Source: Lachnospiraceae bacterium NC2004
Lineage (GTDB): Bacteria > Bacillota > Clostridia > Lachnospirales > Lachnospiraceae
Assembly (NCBI GenBank): GCA_000621905.1
Contig: JHXB01000002.1
Coordinates: 1-64,000, forward strand
Direction of reading: 5' to 3'
Length of the DNA: 64,000 nucleotides
The translations under genes were made by a program, and so were the position numbers. The notes below the pieces were generated by a model. That model worked only from the letters and a program-made list of their open reading frames with translations. It did not search any database and was not told where the DNA came from. Positions 12,964 through 20,796 of this stretch are shown here, piece after piece; the stretch's first letter is position 1; every line of letters starts with the position of its first letter.

Positions 12964-14802
12964 ATGGTTGGAGTTAATTATACTAACCGGCAATTATTTG
13001 AATATGCTAAAGAGAATTATCAGACTCTGATCTTTCACTGCGTCAAGCTTAATTCTGAAGGATATTGGAGCAAGCCTGAACAGATTCTTAAACAGACTGT
13101 CAATGAGCAGTTGGATCTCTATCTTCAGGCTTTGCTCGTTATATGTGCGGTAGAATGCAAGAAGTACGGACCTGAGCAGAGACATTTTGTGAGGTCTATA
13201 CCGGATTCTAACCCTCTTAAGATAGGTGAGGACGAGAAGCTTTCCATGGAGCTTGTCAATCAGGCTAAGAAAGTACTTTCTGCACCACCTATACTTTTAC
13301 AGCTCTTTTCTCTAAGAGACAGGGAGAAGAAGACTCAATTATCCATAATGTTTATGGATACCATGATTAACATTGTTATAGCACTCTCATATCTTGAAGA
13401 GAGAGAAGGCAAGGGCGTTGTCAGGTTTCTTCGCGCTTATCTTAGTCAGATAAGGGCGTTTCTTGGCAAGGACCTTATTTATCTTGCAGAGATTGATGAG
13501 CACTATGTTCAGCTTAAGATTCAGGCGCCTACATTTAAGACAGGATATCTTAGAGATGAGATGGAGTACGCTCATCATATTGTAGATTCGTCTAAGGCAA
13601 TCGGAAGTGAAGTTACAACACCGAGCAACTCTTTAGTAACCAATAAGGTCAATGAGGATGCAGTATCATTTGACAAAGGTATAGATGATGTTGATACAGG
13701 CGATATAACATTTGAAGAAGAGCGTAATGATTATATTCCTAATTATGAGGATACGCTTGAGGATGATTACGAAGAACAGATTATATATAAGACTAACAGA
13801 GATGAGGTTGTAACCCCTAAGGAAGAGGTTGTAACCCCTGAAGTTGAGCCTAAAGAAGATGAGGCGGATGCTTCTAAAGAGCAGGTTAATGAGGAGTTAG
13901 AAGAGAAGCCTCAGTATGATAAGGATGAGATTGCCAAGGAGATAGCTAAGGCTAAGTTAGAGCTTGAGGAAGCCAAGGATGCTAAGAGAGCACAGGCTGT
14001 AGAGAAGCTTATGGAGCAGCTCGGGGAGCTTGTCGGCTTAGAGGGCGTTAAGCAGGAAATGCAGTCTTTGGTTAACCTTATTAAGGTCAGAAAGATGAGA
14101 CAGAATTATAATCTTCCACAGATGGAGATGTCTTATCATATGGTATTTACCGGAGCTGCCGGAACAGGTAAGACTACGGTTGCAAGACTTGTGTCTGAGA
14201 TTTATAAGGAACTTGGCGTTCTCTCTAAAGGTACATTGGTAGAGACAGACAGAGCAGGGCTTGTTGCCGGTTATCTTGGACAGACGGCGATGAAGGTTAA
14301 GGAAGTAGTTAGTCAGGCGTTAGGCGGGGTGTTGTTTATCGACGAGGCGTATTCTTTGTCGAGCCGCGATGCAGGTGACGACTATGGTATAGAGGCGATA
14401 GATACCTTGGTTAAGGAGATGGAGGACCATCGTAATGACCTTGTTGTAATTGTTGCGGGTTACGAGAAGGAGATGGATAGATTTCTTAAGTCCAACACAG
14501 GTCTTATATCGCGTTTTAATAAGTTTATTAATTTCCCTGATTACTCTAATGAAGAGCTTGTCGACATTCTTAAAATGATGGCAGACAAGTCAGGCATGAC
14601 AATCGAAGATGATGCCTTAGAGCTCGTGCAGATTTACTTAGAGTGCATGACTCCTGAGAGCAAGAAGGAATTCGGTAATGCGAGAGGTATTCGTAACCTC
14701 TTTGAGAAGATAGTAACCAAGCAGGCTGACAGAATTGTATTGATGGAGAAGCCTAATGTAGACGATCTTAAGATTATTAAAGCTGAGGATGTTGATCTAT
14801 GA
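12964..14802 (+). CDS. AAA+ ATPase of the CbxX/CfqX (SpoVK-like) family
   Basis: This encodes 612 residues. The N-terminal ~200 residues are helical and unrecognised. An acidic linker follows (about 215-345) with a 21-base tandem repeat encoding EVVTPKE twice. The ATPase domain starts at LMEQLGELVGLEGVKQEMQS: Walker A is GAAGTGKTT (about 397-405), Walker B is GGVLFIDEAYSL (D460, E461), sensor 1 is VVIVAGYEKEMDRFL and the arginine finger is in GLISRFNKFI. Family members include SpoVK and the Rubisco activase CbbX. Its glycosyltransferase neighbours suggest remodelling of an envelope complex. The 3' end overlaps the next gene by 4 bases. Confidence 0.85.
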   Translation: MVGVNYTNRQLFEYAKENYQTLIFHCVKLNSEGYWSKPEQILKQTVNEQLDLYLQALLVICAVECKKYGPEQRHFVRSIPDSNPLKIGEDEKLSMELVNQAKKVLSAPPILLQLFSLRDREKKTQLSIMFMDTMINIVIALSYLEEREGKGVVRFLRAYLSQIRAFLGKDLIYLAEIDEHYVQLKIQAPTFKTGYLRDEMEYAHHIVDSSKAIGSEVTTPSNSLVTNKVNEDAVSFDKGIDDVDTGDITFEEERNDYIPNYEDTLEDDYEEQIIYKTNRDEVVTPKEEVVTPEVEPKEDEADASKEQVNEELEEKPQYDKDEIAKEIAKAKLELEEAKDAKRAQAVEKLMEQLGELVGLEGVKQEMQSLVNLIKVRKMRQNYNLPQMEMSYHMVFTGAAGTGKTTVARLVSEIYKELGVLSKGTLVETDRAGLVAGYLGQTAMKVKEVVSQALGGVLFIDEAYSLSSRDAGDDYGIEAIDTLVKEMEDHRNDLVVIVAGYEKEMDRFLKSNTGLISRFNKFINFPDYSNEELVDILKMMADKSGMTIEDDALELVQIYLECMTPESKKEFGNARGIRNLFEKIVTKQADRIVLMEKPNVDDLKIIKAEDVDL

Positions 14803-15965
14803 AGATTTTTATGGTCAGATGGAAGAGTATATGTGAAGGACAGATGCTTAGGGCTATGAAGGCCCTAGGCATTGATGTTTATGAGTGGACTTATCCGGGA
14901 GATGATGCTGATTACAGTCAGGAAGCGCTTGACCAGCTTTCTTACGAGCTTGTTAAGGACAAGTTTGATTACATTTTCTCGGTGGACTTCTTTCCTCTTG
15001 TAGCAAGAGTTGCGCCGGTGGCTAAGATTCCATATATTTCGTGGTCTGTTGATTGCCCTGTTCTTCAGTACTATTCTAAGACGCTTTCGCTTCCTTACAA
15101 TAGGATATTTTTATTTGATTATGCGATGTATCAGGAATATCTTTCTGTCAATCCTGATAACATTTTCTATCTGCCGTTAGCTGTTGATCAGCCTCACTAT
15201 GACGAGGTGATAGCTACCATTACGGCTGAGGACAGGAAGAGATTCTCGGCGGACGTTTCATTTGTCGGATCTTTATATACAGAGAAATGCGCGTATGACA
15301 AGATAGAGGGACTTACCGATTATGCGAGAGGGTACGCGGAAGGCTTGGTAGAAGCTCAACTTAAGGTGTACGGATATAACTTTTTGTTAGAGACGATTTC
15401 TGATGAATTTGCCGATGAATTCATGAAGACGGTTGGAAGCAGCAATATCAACGAGGATTACAATATAGATCCTAAGGTTGCGATAAGCCAGATGTACTTG
15501 GGCGAAAAGGTTACTTCGCTTGAGAGAGTGAGGCTTTTAAAGTACCTTTCTGAGCGATTCAAGGTTGATTTATATACAATGAGCGACTGCTCTATGATGC
15601 CTAAGATTAACTTTAGGGGCAAGGCGGAATCTTATGTTGAGATGCCTAAGATATTCAATCTTTCCAAGATTAATATTAATCCGACATCCAAGACGATAAG
15701 AACCGGACTTCCACAGAGAGCGTGGGATATACTTGCTGCAGGCGGTTTTATGCTCACCAATTATCAGGAAGAGTTACCTGAGTTCTTTACACCGGGCGTT
15801 GAGGTTGAGACTTACGGAAGCTTTGAAGAATGCGCAGACAAGATTGCTTATTATTTGGAGCATGAAGAAGAGAGAGCGGCTATTGCCAAGGCGGGACACG
15901 ACAAGGCGAAGGAGCTTCATAACTACATGATAAGATTTACTCAGATGTTTGACATGCTTAAATGA
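14799..15965 (+). CDS. CgeB-like glycosyltransferase (DUF3880/Glyco_trans_1_2 type)
   Basis: This encodes 388 residues, translationally coupled to the AAA+ gene (ATGA at 14799). The N-terminal DUF3880-like half includes FDYIFSVDFFPLVARVAPVA and IPYISWSVDCPVLQYYSKTL. The C-terminal half has the CgeB-type donor-site segment NINPTSKTIRTGLPQRAWDI, then LAAGGFMLTNYQEELPEFF and the closing helix HEEERAAIAKAGHDKAKELH. CgeB is a spore-surface maturation protein in Bacillus; relatives in non-sporulating species are GT-B glycosyltransferases for surface proteins or glycans. Substrate is unknown. Confidence 0.85.
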   Translation: MKIFMVRWKSICEGQMLRAMKALGIDVYEWTYPGDDADYSQEALDQLSYELVKDKFDYIFSVDFFPLVARVAPVAKIPYISWSVDCPVLQYYSKTLSLPYNRIFLFDYAMYQEYLSVNPDNIFYLPLAVDQPHYDEVIATITAEDRKRFSADVSFVGSLYTEKCAYDKIEGLTDYARGYAEGLVEAQLKVYGYNFLLETISDEFADEFMKTVGSSNINEDYNIDPKVAISQMYLGEKVTSLERVRLLKYLSERFKVDLYTMSDCSMMPKINFRGKAESYVEMPKIFNLSKININPTSKTIRTGLPQRAWDILAAGGFMLTNYQEELPEFFTPGVEVETYGSFEECADKIAYYLEHEEERAAIAKAGHDKAKELHNYMIRFTQMFDMLK

Positions 15966-15978
15966 CGGAGGTAATAAA

Positions 15979-18312
15979 TTGGGCGATATTAAGAGATTGC
16001 TTTTGGTAAAGGGGTTTTCAAGATATAATGCACTTAGAGTATTTGCGGACTTTTTAAAGTCCGCTTTTCGTGATATGGGGATAGAAGTTGATGTAATCGG
16101 CGAGAATATAGATGATTTGGATAACGAGGTGCATGAAGCGTTAACTAAGTCTTATGACGCAATACTTGCACTAAACGGTGTTCTTGCGGATCAGGAAATG
16201 AAGGACGGTTCATATCTTATGGATAACTTTAATGCGCCGTTTTTCGCATATTATGTTGACCATCCTTGTACCAATGTTGAGAGGCAGCAGACTATTCTCA
16301 ACAGGTATTATGCTTTTCAGGTGGACAGAAATTATGTCGACTTACTTCTTAAACCCAATCCTAACATAAGGGACTGCGGGCTTATATATCAGGCGGGCAT
16401 CGAGAGTGATAGTGCTGGTAATTCATTTGACGAAAGAAAGGACGAAGTCCTTTTTGTCGGAACTTATAAAGGTCACGAATCAATACTTAAGGATTTAAAA
16501 TCAGACAACAGCCCGTTGGGATTAATCAAACAGAAGATGGCGGAGACCGGTATTAAGGAGCCTTGCCACACTCTTGAGGCGCTTTATGACATCGCGATTA
16601 ACGAGCTTGGCGCTAAGATACCTGATGAGGAGTACTATACCTACATATATGAGTGTCAGGATGTAGAATACTATCTTCGTTCGTATTTTCGTGAAAATGC
16701 AGTCAAGGCGCTTGTTGACAGCGGCATTCCTGTTACCGTATATGGAGGCGGTTGGGATGGCTTGAATGTCAAGGATAAGAGTCTTTTAAAATGCATGCCC
16801 CCATGCGATTTTATGGATTTTCCTTCCATAATATCAGAATACAAATATGTTCTTAACGTCCTCCCTTGGTCTAAGGCGGGCTTTCACGACAGAATCGCCA
16901 ACACCCTTCTTAATGGTGCGATATCATTTACCGATGAAAGCGAATATATCAACGAAGAGGGAATGAACGATAAGTATCTTAAGACATACAGGCTTGATGA
17001 CATGTCGACCTTGGTTAATGCTGTTAAAGACATGATGTCCGATGGCGATAGAGCTAAAGAACTTGCCAAAGCGGGACAGGAGTATGCGAGGCGTAACCAC
17101 ACATGGGCTAATCGCGCCAAAGAGATTGTTGACTTTATGAGCGAGCATACAATTGATAAGGAAGTAACTGATGTCTTTGGTGACATTGAGAATGAGTTCA
17201 CCAAAAGAGGTTATCATGTGATGCTTCCAGAGCACCTTAGATGTGAGATAAAAGGTGAAAGACCTAGATTCTTACTTATTACGCATCAGTTTACAAGAAC
17301 GGGCGCGCCTAATGCTTTGCTTAACCTTGCGGAGCGTTTAAGTCTTAAAGGCGACGTATTGTTTATGTGCCCTGAGCTTGGCGAGACGGTTAGAGATATT
17401 CTTGAATCGGGATATCCGGTCGTTATCGCGCCTAAATACTGGGAGAGAAAGTTCGTGTTCAAGGGCTTTTCTAGGAAGTTTGACATGGTTGTCTCCAACA
17501 CTATCCTTAACTTCCCGGCTGTTATGATACTTGACGGTGCAGATGCACCTGTATATTGGTGGATTCATGAGCACGAGAGCTACTTTGAATACGGAAGGGG
17601 CGAAATCCCTAACCCTAATTCATTTAAGGCAAATGTCAAAACTCTCGCGGTGAGCGATTACGTTAAGAATATAATAAAGAAAGAGTTTGATTACGACGCG
17701 GATGTATTTATGTTTGGCGTAAAAGACTTTGGTGAGAATAATGAAGCTAACCGTAGCGTTGGCGGGCCTCTTCATTTTCTTGTAATCGGCCCGATATCAC
17801 ATGAGAAAGGTCAGGATCTTTTGGTCAACGCATATTACGATCTTCCTAATGGCGTGAAAGACAAGCTTAAAGTTACGTTTGTCGGAACCAAGTCCGGTGA
17901 CGCTTTTTGTAAGCATTTTGCAAATGATATCGCTAAGGAGAAGAACCTTGAATACTTAGATGCTATGCCGCAGGGTGAACTGATGAAGCTTCTTGCCGGT
18001 TCAGACGGGGTTATTGTCTGCTCGAGAGTTGAGACAGTTTCTACCGTAGCGGTCGAGGCGATGAGTCTTGGTAAATGTGTTGTAGCAGGAGATTCGGTGG
18101 CTATCTCTTCTTATATAGAAGATAAGCGTGACGGATATCTTTATAAGACGGAGGACAAGGAGTCGTTTGCTGAACTTCTTAAGCGACTTACATTAGAAGG
18201 AAGAGAAGCAATTACAGGCGTTGGAGCCAACTCAAGAGAGATTTATGATAAAGAGTTTTCAATGTCTTCATTTGACAAAAGAATTAATGAGATTATGTTT
18301 GGCGATGCATAG
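15979..18312 (+). CDS. Two-domain glycosyltransferase: CgeB-like plus GT4-like
   Basis: This encodes 777 residues from a TTG start at 15979, with ACGGAGG 8 bases upstream. Residues 1-~390 form a CgeB-like module (DYAILALNGV-like region, FAYYVDHPCTNVERQQTILN, PWSKAGFHDRIANTLLNGAI). Residues ~410-777 form a second GT-B enzyme of the GT4 type: LLITHQFTRTGAPNALLNLA (donor-side glycine loop), WWIHEHESYFEYG, GPISHEKGQDLLV and the E-x7-E motif in SRVETVSTVAVEAMSLGK. Two catalytic modules in one chain imply sequential sugar additions. The first module is paralogous to the gene at 20797. Confidence 0.85.
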   Translation: MGDIKRLLLVKGFSRYNALRVFADFLKSAFRDMGIEVDVIGENIDDLDNEVHEALTKSYDAILALNGVLADQEMKDGSYLMDNFNAPFFAYYVDHPCTNVERQQTILNRYYAFQVDRNYVDLLLKPNPNIRDCGLIYQAGIESDSAGNSFDERKDEVLFVGTYKGHESILKDLKSDNSPLGLIKQKMAETGIKEPCHTLEALYDIAINELGAKIPDEEYYTYIYECQDVEYYLRSYFRENAVKALVDSGIPVTVYGGGWDGLNVKDKSLLKCMPPCDFMDFPSIISEYKYVLNVLPWSKAGFHDRIANTLLNGAISFTDESEYINEEGMNDKYLKTYRLDDMSTLVNAVKDMMSDGDRAKELAKAGQEYARRNHTWANRAKEIVDFMSEHTIDKEVTDVFGDIENEFTKRGYHVMLPEHLRCEIKGERPRFLLITHQFTRTGAPNALLNLAERLSLKGDVLFMCPELGETVRDILESGYPVVIAPKYWERKFVFKGFSRKFDMVVSNTILNFPAVMILDGADAPVYWWIHEHESYFEYGRGEIPNPNSFKANVKTLAVSDYVKNIIKKEFDYDADVFMFGVKDFGENNEANRSVGGPLHFLVIGPISHEKGQDLLVNAYYDLPNGVKDKLKVTFVGTKSGDAFCKHFANDIAKEKNLEYLDAMPQGELMKLLAGSDGVIVCSRVETVSTVAVEAMSLGKCVVAGDSVAISSYIEDKRDGYLYKTEDKESFAELLKRLTLEGREAITGVGANSREIYDKEFSMSSFDKRINEIMFGDA

Positions 18313-18355
18313 AGGTATGCATTGCCGAACTCTTTAATTCCTCACAAAATATATG

Positions 18356-18428
18356 TTGACTTTAGACTTATCTTTATGTTATATTATTCAAGCGATGGAA
18401 GGAAGAAGACCTTAGGGCTTCTTTTTTT
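18356..18428 (+). promoter_or_regulatory. Promoter and leader attenuator of rpmG-secE-nusG
   Basis: TTGACT (18356-18361), a 17-base spacer and TTATAT (18379-18384) are followed by a transcribed hairpin, AGAAG-a-CCT-t-AGG-g-CTTCT (18404-18422), and seven T residues. The hairpin lies between promoter and gene, so it may be an attenuator rather than an end-of-operon terminator. Confidence 0.65.
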
Positions 18429-18460
18429 ATGCTCATTAATTAAAGTAGGAGGTGGAAGTT

Positions 18461-18610
18461 GTGCGCGTTAAGATTACATTAGCATGTACAGAGTGTAAGA
18501 ACCGCAATTACAACATGACCAAGGACAAGAAGAATCATCCTGACAGGATGGAGACTAACAAGTATTGTCCGTTTTGTAAGAAGCATACTTTACACAAGGA
18601 GACTAAGTAA
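18461..18610 (+). CDS. rpmG: 50S ribosomal protein L33
   Basis: This encodes 49 residues from a GTG start with AGGAGGTGG upstream. The sequence [20 protein letters not shown] followed by [14 protein letters not shown] is L33 with both CxxC pairs (Cys10/13 and Cys36/39), the zinc-ribbon form. It opens the rpmG-secE-nusG operon, the normal arrangement in Firmicutes. Confidence 0.95.
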   Translation: MRVKITLACTECKNRNYNMTKDKKNHPDRMETNKYCPFCKKHTLHKETK

Positions 18611-18631
18611 TAGGTTTTAGGGAGGTAGCAT

Positions 18632-18832
18632 ATGAGCGAATCAAACAAAGACCAGAAGAATAGCTGGTTTAAGGGTGTTAAAGCCGAGATTAAAAAGATC
18701 ATATGGCCGAGCAAGAAGGATTTAGCTAAACAGACCGTAGTTGTCCTTGTATCAGCATTAGTTATTGGAGTTATCGTTGCTTTTATTGATATGGGTATCC
18801 AATACGGTATTGATGCATTGATCAACCTATAA
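18632..18832 (+). CDS. secE: Preprotein translocase subunit SecE
   Basis: This encodes 66 residues, the short Gram-positive form with a single C-terminal TM helix (VVVLVSALVIGVIVAFIDMG). The amphipathic segment before it is WFKGVKAEIKKIIWPSKKDL, the conserved SecE signature. It stabilises SecY in the translocon. It lies 21 bases after rpmG. Confidence 0.95.
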   Translation: MSESNKDQKNSWFKGVKAEIKKIIWPSKKDLAKQTVVVLVSALVIGVIVAFIDMGIQYGIDALINL

Positions 18833-18868
18833 TTAACCGATTCAAGTAATCGTAGGAGGGTGATAAGT

Positions 18869-19393
18869 ATGGCTGATGAAGCTAAATGGTACGTTGCTCA
18901 CACTTATTCGGGCTATGAGAATAAGGTCAAAACCACAATTGAGAAGACAGTTGAGAATCGTAAATTGCAGGACCAGATTTTAGAAGTTATGGTTCCTATG
19001 CAGACTGTCATTGAAACCAAAGGTGACAAGAGAAAGGAAGTACAGCGTAAGCTCTTCCCTGGTTACGTTATGGTTCATATGGTTATGAATGATGATACTT
19101 GGTATGTTGTCCGTAACACAAGAGGTGTTACAGGATTCGTTGGACCGGGATCCAATCCTGTTCCATTGACCGAGGACGAGATTCGTAACATGGGTATTCT
19201 TCAGAGCAAGAAGGCTACCTTGGATATTAATGTTGGTGACAGGATTAGAGTCGTATCAGGTCCATGGGCTGACACAGAGTCAGTTGTGACTAATGTTAAT
19301 GAACAAAAAGAGAAGATTTCCATAGATATTGAAATGCAAGGGCGCGATATCTCAGTTGAAATTGATTTCTCAGATATACAGAAGTTAAGTTAA
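18869..19393 (+). CDS. nusG: Transcription termination/antitermination protein NusG
   Basis: This encodes 174 residues from the ATG at 18869 (AGGAGGG upstream), beginning MADEAKWYVAHTYSGYENKV. The NGN domain is followed by a C-terminal KOW domain (INVGDRIRVVSGPWADTESV). NusG binds RNA polymerase and links it to the ribosome and Rho. It is third in its operon, and the L11-L1 genes follow after an RNA regulatory site. Confidence 0.96.
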   Translation: MADEAKWYVAHTYSGYENKVKTTIEKTVENRKLQDQILEVMVPMQTVIETKGDKRKEVQRKLFPGYVMVHMVMNDDTWYVVRNTRGVTGFVGPGSNPVPLTEDEIRNMGILQSKKATLDINVGDRIRVVSGPWADTESVVTNVNEQKEKISIDIEMQGRDISVEIDFSDIQKLS

Positions 19394-19410
19394 TGTCTGA
19401 TATTCAGACG

Positions 19411-19438
19411 GTGGGAGGGTTACATCCCGCTATACCAC
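19411..19438 (+). promoter_or_regulatory. L1-binding mRNA site, copy 1 (23S rRNA mimic)
   Basis: GTGGGAGGG...CCCGCTATACCAC folds as GUGG/CCAC, an internal loop (GA opposite UAUA), then GGG/CCC. This copies the L1 stalk helix of 23S rRNA (GGTGGGAGG ... ACCTTGAAATACCACC in E. coli). L1 represses its own operon by binding such mimics. It lies 19 bases before rplK. Confidence 0.75.
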
Positions 19439-19457
19439 ATTTAGGAGGTGCGCTATA

Positions 19458-19883
19458 ATGGCGAAGAAAGTTACAGGTTACATTAAATTACAGATTCCTG
19501 CAGGTAAGGCAACACCAGCTCCACCGGTTGGACCAGCACTTGGTCAGCACGGTGTTAATATTGTTGAGTTTACTAAGCAGTTTAATGCTCAGACAGCAGA
19601 CCAGGGAGACACAATTATCCCTGTTATCATTACTGTATACCAGGATAGAAGTTTTAGCTTCATCACTAAGACTCCACCTGCTGCAGTATTACTTAAGAAG
19701 GCAGCTAAGATTCAGAAGGGTGCAGGTAACTCTATTAAAGAGACTGTTGCTACCATCAAGAGAGAAGAAGTACAGAAGATTGCTGAACTTAAGATGAAAG
19801 ATTTGAACGCAGGTAGCATTGAGGCAGCAACCAGCATGATTGCAGGTACTGCTCGTAGCATGGGTATTAAGGTAGAAGATTGA
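19458..19883 (+). CDS. rplK: 50S ribosomal protein L11
   Basis: This encodes 141 residues, full family length. It starts [20 protein letters not shown], with [16 protein letters not shown] and the C-terminal rRNA-binding domain ending [14 protein letters not shown]11 forms the base of the L7/L12 stalk. It is cotranscribed with rplA and preceded by an L1-binding hairpin. Confidence 0.97.
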   Translation: MAKKVTGYIKLQIPAGKATPAPPVGPALGQHGVNIVEFTKQFNAQTADQGDTIIPVIITVYQDRSFSFITKTPPAAVLLKKAAKIQKGAGNSIKETVATIKREEVQKIAELKMKDLNAGSIEAATSMIAGTARSMGIKVED

Positions 19884-19956
19884 TTGGATTGAGGCAAGAC
19901 GTTGCTCTGCCTTATTGATAACATTTGACGACTTATACTTATGAATATTGATATAA

Positions 19957-19985
19957 GTGGGAGGGTTTCTTCCCGATATTACCAC
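19957..19985 (+). promoter_or_regulatory. L1-binding mRNA site, copy 2 (23S rRNA mimic)
   Basis: GTGGGAGGG...CCCGATATTACCAC repeats the motif found before rplK and sits directly ahead of the AGGAGG of rplA. Two copies imply that L1 can shut off translation of L11 and L1 separately. Confidence 0.72.
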
Positions 19986-19999
19986 AGGAGGTTTTAAAC

Positions 20000-20692
20000 A
20001 TGAAAAAAGGTAAAAGATATGTAGAAGCTTCTAAGATTGTAGATAAGACTACAACTTATGAAGTTGCTGAGGCAGTTAGTTTGGTTAAGAAGTCTGCAAG
20101 CGCTAAGTTTGACGAGACTGTTGAGGCTCACATCCGTTTGGGTGTTGATAGCCGTCACGCTGACCAGCAGGTACGTGGTGCGGTTGTGTTGCCACACGGT
20201 ACAGGTAAGAAGGTTCGCGTTTTAGTATTCGCAAAAGGACCAAAGGCTGACGAGGCACAGGCTGCCGGAGCTGATTATGTAGGAGCTGAGGAGCTCATTC
20301 CTAAGATTCAGAACGATGGTTGGTTAGATTTCGATGTTGTTGTTGCAACACCTGATATGATGGGCGTCGTAGGACGTCTCGGTAAGGTTTTGGGACCTAA
20401 GGGCTTGATGCCTAACCCTAAAGCCGGCACTGTTACAATGGATGTCACCAAGGCTATTGAGGACATCAAAGCTGGTAAGATTGAGTATCGTCTCGATAAG
20501 GCTAACATTATTCACGTGCCAATCGGAAAGGCTTCTTTCTCAGAGGAGCAGCTTTCTGAGAACTTCCAGACTTTAATGGATGCTGTTGTTAAGGCTAAGC
20601 CAGCATCAGCTAAGGGTACATACTTAAGAAGCGTTGTTATTGCTTCAACTATGGGACCTGGAGTTAAGCTTAATACAGCTAAGTTTATGTAA
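20000..20692 (+). CDS. rplA: 50S ribosomal protein L1
   Basis: This encodes 230 residues, full length: [20 protein letters not shown] at the start, the conserved [20 protein letters not shown] block and the end [21 protein letters not shown]1 is both a stalk protein and a translational repressor. A terminator follows, so in this genome rplKA is separated from rplJL. Confidence 0.97.
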   Translation: MKKGKRYVEASKIVDKTTTYEVAEAVSLVKKSASAKFDETVEAHIRLGVDSRHADQQVRGAVVLPHGTGKKVRVLVFAKGPKADEAQAAGADYVGAEELIPKIQNDGWLDFDVVVATPDMMGVVGRLGKVLGPKGLMPNPKAGTVTMDVTKAIEDIKAGKIEYRLDKANIIHVPIGKASFSEEQLSENFQTLMDAVVKAKPASAKGTYLRSVVIASTMGPGVKLNTAKFM

Positions 20693-20717
20693 TTAACATT
20701 TATTCCATCGCATTATC

Positions 20718-20753
20718 ATCGCGGGCAGCAAGTTTGTTGCCTGCGATTTTTTT
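20718..20753 (+). terminator. Intrinsic terminator of rplKA
   Basis: ATCGCGGGCAGCAA and TTGTTGCCTGCGAT form a 14-pair stem (two wobble pairs) with a 2-base loop and seven T residues. TTGCCT (20737) and TATTAT (20760) 17 bases apart may give a promoter for the next gene that overlaps this stem. Confidence 0.85.
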
Positions 20754-20796
20754 ATGTGTTATTATACTTTTGTATTGTCGAATGAGGAGGTGCCAC

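Noticed and set aside
13801-13850. Short direct repeat GAGGTTGTAACCCCT in the AAA+ gene considered as a CRISPR or regulatory repeat
   Set aside because: There are only two units, in frame, encoding EVVTPKE in an acidic linker; this is a protein repeat.
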